A DNA stretch of 64,000 bases, from positions 62,001-126,000 of the forward strand of contig JRNA01000014.1 of assembly GCA_000758905.1 (NCBI GenBank), written 5' to 3'. The notes below the pieces were generated by a model that saw nothing but the letters and a program-made list of their open reading frames with translations, searched no databases and was not told the DNA's origin. The stretch comes from Clostridiales bacterium S5-A14a (lineage in GTDB: Bacteria; Bacillota; Clostridia; Peptostreptococcales; Anaerovoracaceae). Shown piece after piece: positions 59,499-64,000 of this stretch (position 1 is its first letter; each line of letters starts with the position of its first letter). The position numbers were made by a program, and so were the translations under genes.

Positions 59499-61247
59499 AT
59501 TCTTGTATCTCTTAATTTTGCCGGTTGTAGTCTTCTCCATTGGCTGATCCGTTAAAATTAATCTTCGGATATTTTTATAAGACGGCATGTCATCGTTGAT
59601 TTTATCAATCGCAAGTTTAATTAGTTTCTCTATATCCTCAAACGTCTCGGCAGCATAGTGGGTTTTAAAGTATTCTGCATCGTAAACTATTTTAGCGGTG
59701 ACTACAAGGTCATTTTTACCTTTACCGCTGATGCTCCTTGAACCTGTACTTCCCGCGCCATCTTCTCTAGATTGACCGAAGACAAAGACCTCTTTTACAA
59801 ATGGAAGATTTAGTATTAAGGCTTCAATTTCTTCTGGATATACGTTCTTGCCATTTTTAAGAACTATGACGTTTTTCTTTCTGCCTAGAATATATATAAA
59901 TCCGTCCTTATCGATTTTAGCCAGATCTCCAGTATGTAGCCAGCCATCGACAAGAGTCTCTTTTGTTGCATCATCGTTATCCATGTAGCCTATCATTACA
60001 TTCGGACCCCTGGTTATCAATTCCCCTACACCCTCTGAATTTACATCACAGAGAGCAGTATCTACAGAAGGCATCGATAAGCCACAGGAATTCTGCCTTT
60101 GGTATTTGATTGCTTCAGCTGCAACTACCGGAGCAGTTTCGGTCAGACCAAAACCTTGAACAACGGTTATGCCGAAATCATTGAGATTTCGCCAACAAAC
60201 AGGATCAAGAGGCGAAGCCCCCGATATAATAAATCTGAGTTTGCCACCGAGCTGATTGATAATATCTTTGAATATTTTTCTCCTCATATCAATGCCGACA
60301 CGCCTTAGAGCACGGGACATTGCAAGCGCAGCGGCAAACTGTTTTTCCTTGCCCTGCTTTTTGACAGATGAAATTATCCTCTTATAAATGGCCTCAATCA
60401 AGATTGGCACACAGACAAATAGAGAAACCTCATATTCAACCAAATTTTTCTGTACATACTTAAGCCCATCGCAGAAAGCAGTTGTAGCCCCGCTGTTTAT
60501 CATAACGATTTGTCCGCCTGAGCCAAAGGTATGGTGGTAGGGTAGAAAAGCCATGTTAACATCGCCGTGCCTTATATCTTCAGTCGTAACACAGTCGTAT
60601 GACACGGTCAGAATGTTTTGTTGGCTTAGCATTACTGCCTTTGAAGCGGATGTCGTTCCGGAGGTGAACAAAATAACGGCAAGTGCCTGAGGGTCTATGT
60701 TTTTCTCGCGATGTTTGCTGTAACCTGACTTTATGAGTTCTGAGCCGGCCTCAATCATAGATGGCATATCTTCCATTGATATAAAGTTTATGCTTTCACC
60801 GAAGTGTTCCCTAAGTTCGTCAATTAATTTTTCTTTTTCCTTATCATAAATTAAAGTTTTCACCTTGCTTCTTTCGAGCGAACTGATGGTTTCACTCGCA
60901 GGTAAATCCTTGTCGAGAGGAACCGCAATATTCCCATATGTCAGTATGGACATGTAGGTTGTAAACCATCCGTAAGAATTTTTACCGATTATTGCAATCG
61001 GATCTTCTTGATATGAATTTGCAGAAAGAAATGCAGAAAAGGCGTATATCTCTTTAGCAAATTGTTGAAATGAGATATATCTATACTGCGCTGACACAGT
61101 CTTAGTTTCACGTTTTTCTTTGATGATAAAAGCTATATCGTCGGCGTATTTATCACAATAATAGTCGATAAAATCTCTAAAATTCTCCTTATACACATAT
61201 TCATTAACCCTTGGCAGCTTTCTGCTGATTTTAATATTATCGTTCAT
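59484..61247 (-). CDS. AMP-forming acyl-CoA synthetase
   Basis: A 587-residue adenylate-forming ligase of the long-chain fatty acid-CoA type. The P-loop is 'ILFTSGTTSASKAVMLSQ' (one Ser replaces the usual Gly/Pro), followed by 'YHHTFGSGGQIV', 'VVQGFGLTETAPVVA', 'GWLHTGDLAKID' and the final lysine in 'EKTTTGKIKRY'. It activates a fatty acid or similar acid; the substrate is not clear. An insert 'GAGSTGSRSISGKG' interrupts the C-terminal domain. It is monocistronic, with a palindrome at its promoter and a divergent DUF1836 regulator. Confidence 0.9.
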   Translation of the reverse strand: MNDNIKISRKLPRVNEYVYKENFRDFIDYYCDKYADDIAFIIKEKRETKTVSAQYRYISFQQFAKEIYAFSAFLSANSYQEDPIAIIGKNSYGWFTTYMSILTYGNIAVPLDKDLPASETISSLERSKVKTLIYDKEKEKLIDELREHFGESINFISMEDMPSMIEAGSELIKSGYSKHREKNIDPQALAVILFTSGTTSASKAVMLSQQNILTVSYDCVTTEDIRHGDVNMAFLPYHHTFGSGGQIVMINSGATTAFCDGLKYVQKNLVEYEVSLFVCVPILIEAIYKRIISSVKKQGKEKQFAAALAMSRALRRVGIDMRRKIFKDIINQLGGKLRFIISGASPLDPVCWRNLNDFGITVVQGFGLTETAPVVAAEAIKYQRQNSCGLSMPSVDTALCDVNSEGVGELITRGPNVMIGYMDNDDATKETLVDGWLHTGDLAKIDKDGFIYILGRKKNVIVLKNGKNVYPEEIEALILNLPFVKEVFVFGQSREDGAGSTGSRSISGKGKNDLVVTAKIVYDAEYFKTHYAAETFEDIEKLIKLAIDKINDDMPSYKNIRRLILTDQPMEKTTTGKIKRYKNKEQA

Positions 61248-61322
61248 TTGGTATCCTCTTTATATATTAGAATTAGTTGCATGAAAATTATCATAGCACT
61301 TTCATTTGCATTATAACGAACC

Positions 61323-61337
61323 TAGTTATGATAACTA
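61323..61337. promoter_or_regulatory. Palindromic operator candidate TAGTTAT-G-ATAACTA
   Basis: A perfect 7-bp inverted repeat abutting the -10 of a minus-strand promoter (TTGACA at 61365-61360, 17 bp, TAACAT at 61342-61337), 76 bp before the acyl-CoA synthetase start. A regulator bound there would block transcription. Confidence 0.55.
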
Positions 61338-61430
61338 TGTTATACAATTACAATAACGCTGTCAAGCGTTGACTATGAAAAAATTACAGGCTATAATAAT
61401 TACTGATTAACATTAAGATTTTTGATTTCG

Positions 61431-61490
61431 TGCTGAAAATATGAAAATGATGTTGAAAACATGAAAATTATGTTGTAAATACGGAAATCA
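61431..61490. repeat. Three 20-bp tandem repeats
   Basis: Units at 61431, 61451 and 61471, consensus TGTTGAAAACATGAAAATCA, lie 38 bp upstream of the DUF1836 gene; a fourth begins at 61491 and stops after TGTTGG. They could be binding sites or simple slippage products. Confidence 0.85.
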
Positions 61491-61527
61491 TGTTGGCATA
61501 CACAGCAATAATTAAATAGGGTGAATT

Positions 61528-62037
61528 ATGCAAAAGAAAAATAAAGTTAAAATGAATGAATATATAGTTGTATTGCCTAAATGGGATGAACTGCCTGATA
61601 TTTCGCTATATCTCGAGCAGGTGCTTGAATTGGTAAACAGTAGTTTAGGCGAATACTTAGGTTGCGACAGAAACGGAAGAATTATAACGCAGACAATGGT
61701 CAACAATTACGTGAAGCATGGATTTATTCAATCACCGATAAAGAAGCGTTACGACAAAACAGCATTGGCTTCTCTCATTGTAATAGCAGTCTTAAAGGAC
61801 ATCTTTACCATAAAGGAAATCTCACAGCTGATTAGTCTTGCAATAGATGCAAACAATCCTGAGGAGTCTTATAATTATTTCTGCCAGCTCGTAGAAGAAA
61901 CAACAGAAAATATATTAATGCAAAGACAGCAAAATATTTTGTGCAACGAAAAAGACCCCAGAGGAATATGTTCATCTGCGGTCATGGCTTTTGCAAGCAA
62001 ATACTATGTGAATAAGGTTTTTTTGTTGAAAAATTAA
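61528..62037 (+). CDS. DUF1836 family protein
   Basis: A 169-residue protein with the DUF1836 pattern: 'YLGCDRNGRIITQTMVNNYV' followed by 'KKRYDKTALASLIVIAVLKD'. The family is predicted to contain a MerR-like DNA-binding fold and probably regulates transcription. It is divergent from the acyl-CoA synthetase gene and may control it (inference). The ATG follows 'TAGGGTGAA'. A possible second start (M9) would shorten it by eight residues. Confidence 0.87.
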   Translation: MQKKNKVKMNEYIVVLPKWDELPDISLYLEQVLELVNSSLGEYLGCDRNGRIITQTMVNNYVKHGFIQSPIKKRYDKTALASLIVIAVLKDIFTIKEISQLISLAIDANNPEESYNYFCQLVEETTENILMQRQQNILCNEKDPRGICSSAVMAFASKYYVNKVFLLKN

Positions 62038-62051
62038 GCCGAATAGCATCC

Positions 62052-62510
62052 CTAATCATGACTAAACGGAGGTAATGTATATGTTTGACTTACCTTAATC
62101 ACTGAATAATCATTTCCTTTAAATCCAAGTATATAAATTTTTCCCTTTGAGAAACATAAGTAAGCAGGGCTGTTATTAGAAGCATCCTTACTACCTTTAG
62201 ACTTCCCATTGTCCTCTAATCGATATACATCCTCGATATCCGTAGCTTTGCCGTTTTCAGGCTTAAAGTACGAGCCTTCAGACAAAATTTCTTCCTGATT
62301 ATAAATGATGTAGTGCCCATCGCTACTAAAAGAAAAATATTCGTCATAATATGTATTATAAGCAAATGGTGCATATAAGCCTTCAGGTTTGTGTGGCTGA
62401 TTTTTAATGGTGATATAGGAAAGAAATATAAGGCTTGTGCACAAAATAATCAAAAGAGTATAGATAATCATTTTCATGTTATCTTTCAACCATTTATTGA
62501 TCTTAGACAT
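62052..62510 (-). CDS. Hypothetical membrane-anchored protein
   Basis: A 152-residue protein with a basic N-terminus, one helix (~15-36, 'IYTLLIILCTSLIFLSYI') and an extracytoplasmic domain of about 115 residues containing paired beta-like stretches such as 'FSFSSDGHYIIYNQEEI' and 'KGKIYILGFKGNDYSVIKV'. I recognise no family. The start is ATG 62510, seven bases after 'GGAGGTG'; the ATG at 62564 adds residues ahead of that site. It converges with the DUF1836 gene, with only 14 nt between their stops. Confidence 0.65.
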   Translation of the reverse strand: MSKINKWLKDNMKMIIYTLLIILCTSLIFLSYITIKNQPHKPEGLYAPFAYNTYYDEYFSFSSDGHYIIYNQEEILSEGSYFKPENGKATDIEDVYRLEDNGKSKGSKDASNNSPAYLCFSKGKIYILGFKGNDYSVIKVSQTYTLPPFSHD

Positions 62511-62716
62511 CTCGAAACACCTCCAAGCATTTTCAAGCTGAATTTTCAAATAATAAAAATACATATATGCATATTAATATAAGATAATTATATACCGTAG
62601 AAAAATAGATTACAAGATACTAATTCGCTATTTTGTGGTATAATATAATGGATTGTAAAGAAAATAATTTTATAAAAATTTAGATTGTAATTTTCATTAT
62701 AAACAGGAGGCTGATT

Positions 62717-63961
62717 ATGTCCGTAACGATAAATCTTTTGGCATCAAAATCCATTTTTCATAGAGCCAGCATTTGCACCTTTCTTGAAAGTCTGCAGGGG
62801 ATTGCAAGCACGGTTGTTAAAGGTAACTTCCACGAGGGTGAACTCTCCACTGATATGAAGGCAACTCAGGAGTCAATTGACAGGCTGCAAGCGATGACGA
62901 TTTCCATCAAGAAGGCGGAAATGAGGAAACACAGCGTTAATGACTTTGTGCCGATACTGCCAGTTGGAGACAGCGGAGCTACTCTCAGGTTTATGTTACC
63001 TCTTGTAGGGGCTCTTGGAGTTGGAGCCAAATTTGTAATGGATGAGTCGCTGTATAGAAGGCCAATAATGGCACTTGTTAATACACTTAAGGAGAATGGA
63101 TGCTCCGTTACGCTTGATGACGAAAAAAGAGTTATTAACATAAGGGGCAAGCTCAACCCGGGCGAATACAGACTTAAGGGCAATGTGAGTTCTCAGTTTG
63201 TGAGCGGACTAATGATGGCACTTCCAATCCTTGAGGATGAGAGCACTCTGATAATTGAAAAGCCAGTTATATCAAAGTCTTATATCGATATGACATTGAG
63301 TATTTTGCAGGATTTTGGCATAAGCATTGCGAAAAAGCACGAGAGCCACGAAATTGTTTCATATACGATTATGGGGAACCAAATTTATAGAGGCCCTGGA
63401 GAGTATAAGATCGAAGGCGACTGGTCGAGTGCTTCGTTCTGGCTAATAGCTGAGAAGTTAACTGGGAAGCCTCTCTTTCTTCAGGGGATCAATACCAATT
63501 CCATACAGGGAGATAGCAAGGTTAGAGACTTTATCAAGCAGATGGATGAGGAAGGCGATGTTACCATTGATTGTACAGATACACCTGACTTAGTTCCAAA
63601 TTTGGCTGTTTTGGCCTTATCCAGAAAGAACAAAACACGTTTTTCGGGTATAGATGTGCTTGCGAACAAGGAGAGCGATCGAATCAAGGGGATTGAGGAG
63701 ATTATCTCGGCTGTAGGTGGCAAGTTTGAATATGAAGATGGAGATATAATTATCGAAGGTGGTATTGAGGATAAGGCAGAGGGTGAGTTCATTTATATAA
63801 TGACTCAGGACCACAGAATGGTAATGATGGCAGCATTAGTTTCACTCATCACCAAAAGCCCGGTTATCATTGATGGATGGGAGTCTATATCCAAGTCATA
63901 TCCTTCTTTCTTCAAGGACCTTAAGGATGCGGAAATGGATGGAAAAGTCGGACTGGCATAG
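62717..63961 (+). CDS. aroA: 3-phosphoshikimate 1-carboxyvinyltransferase (EPSP synthase)
   Basis: A 414-residue shikimate-pathway enzyme joining shikimate-3-phosphate and phosphoenolpyruvate. The N-terminal substrate loop is 'LASKSIFHRASI', keeping Lys, Ser and Arg of the usual KSxSNR; 'VGDSGATLRFMLPL' replaces the GNSGTTMR loop, 'YRRPIMALVNTL' and 'NKESDRIKGI' follow, and 'TQDHRMVMMAALVS' carries the late conserved Arg. The sequence is fairly divergent but all key positions hold. The ATG follows 'CAGGAGG'. A probable aroC start follows 25 nt downstream. Confidence 0.93.
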   Translation: MSVTINLLASKSIFHRASICTFLESLQGIASTVVKGNFHEGELSTDMKATQESIDRLQAMTISIKKAEMRKHSVNDFVPILPVGDSGATLRFMLPLVGALGVGAKFVMDESLYRRPIMALVNTLKENGCSVTLDDEKRVINIRGKLNPGEYRLKGNVSSQFVSGLMMALPILEDESTLIIEKPVISKSYIDMTLSILQDFGISIAKKHESHEIVSYTIMGNQIYRGPGEYKIEGDWSSASFWLIAEKLTGKPLFLQGINTNSIQGDSKVRDFIKQMDEEGDVTIDCTDTPDLVPNLAVLALSRKNKTRFSGIDVLANKESDRIKGIEEIISAVGGKFEYEDGDIIIEGGIEDKAEGEFIYIMTQDHRMVMMAALVSLITKSPVIIDGWESISKSYPSFFKDLKDAEMDGKVGLA

Positions 63962-63985
63962 AATTTGGAAACGGAAGGATATTAA

Positions 63986-64000
63986 GTGGCATCTTCAATA
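63986..64000 (+). CDS. aroC: Probable chorismate synthase, first five codons
   Basis: A GTG at 63986, ten bases after 'GGAAGGA', opens a frame reading (M)ASSI to the window end. AroC proteins commonly begin M-S/A-S-S-I-G-N, and aroC often follows aroA. The evidence is very short. Confidence 0.45.

Noticed and set aside
63976-64000. Frame calls for genes beyond aroA other than aroC
   Set aside because: Only 15 coding bases are visible; the MASSI start fits aroC and nothing more can be said.

Overview
The window is a low-GC Firmicutes chromosome segment. It most resembles an anaerobic member of the Clostridia (tentatively the Peptostreptococcales/Anaerovoracaceae group). The evidence is gene content: CdaR-GlmM-GlmS order, a Re-type citrate synthase, an acyl-CoA dehydrogenase fused to rubredoxin beside a flavodiiron protein, UPF0210/UPF0237, DUF6873, DUF6110 and DUF1836 proteins, a LexA with Bacillus-like boxes, and purine-rich Shine-Dalgarno sites with frequent TTG/GTG look-alike starts. 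The taxon is an inference. No rRNA, tRNA, CRISPR array, insertion sequence or prophage was recognised.

Layout. 0-7 kb: end of cdaR, then glmM and glmS (UDP-GlcNAc supply), an S-adenosylhomocysteinase-like gene, a UPF0340 protein and a DJ-1 protein, closed by a strong terminator. 7-10 kb: a GlsB/YeaQ membrane protein and lexA on the minus strand, divergent from yibE-yibF; two LexA boxes lie in the shared promoter. 10-13.4 kb: an acyl-CoA dehydrogenase/EtfA/rubredoxin fusion overlapping a flavodiiron protein, probably an electron path from acyl-CoA to O2 or NO. 13.4-23.1 kb: a DUF4143 ATPase, then malic enzyme, fumarase, Re-citrate synthase, an FCD-GntR regulator, aconitase and isocitrate dehydrogenase. 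These last genes make 2-oxoglutarate from C4 acids. A triple GGTATA repeat overlaps the citrate synthase promoter.

23-33 kb: uracil permease, LysO-like exporter, DUF6110 plus an unusual heavy-metal P-type ATPase, a minus-strand operon (DUF6873, radical SAM, ACT, UPF0210), and a uracil-DNA glycosylase gene with a very GC-rich core. 33-41 kb: LemA and DUF2207, a 770-nt stretch that looks like an orphan transcription unit, a class V aminotransferase, an FMN hydroxy-acid dehydrogenase and NhaC. 41-50 kb: a permease-ATPase-permease ABC module with its two-component system, RidA, a nicotinamidase-like hydrolase, NAD synthetase and MurE.

50-59.4 kb is the clearest accessory region, all on the minus strand. 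It holds an operon of a small XRE regulator, a type III modification methylase, a type III restriction helicase/nuclease and an OLD-family ATPase/TOPRIM nuclease. Beyond it lies a large zinc-ribbon/transglutaminase/DUF3320 protein that resembles a DUF4011 defence helicase stripped of its helicase and nuclease. The island lies between the murE terminator and the terminator of an acyl-CoA synthetase gene. 59.5-64 kb: the acyl-CoA synthetase, a divergent DUF1836 regulator, a hypothetical membrane-anchored protein, aroA and the first codons of a probable aroC.

Genes were read from supplied translations plus manual inspection; similarity calls come from memory of families, not from searches.
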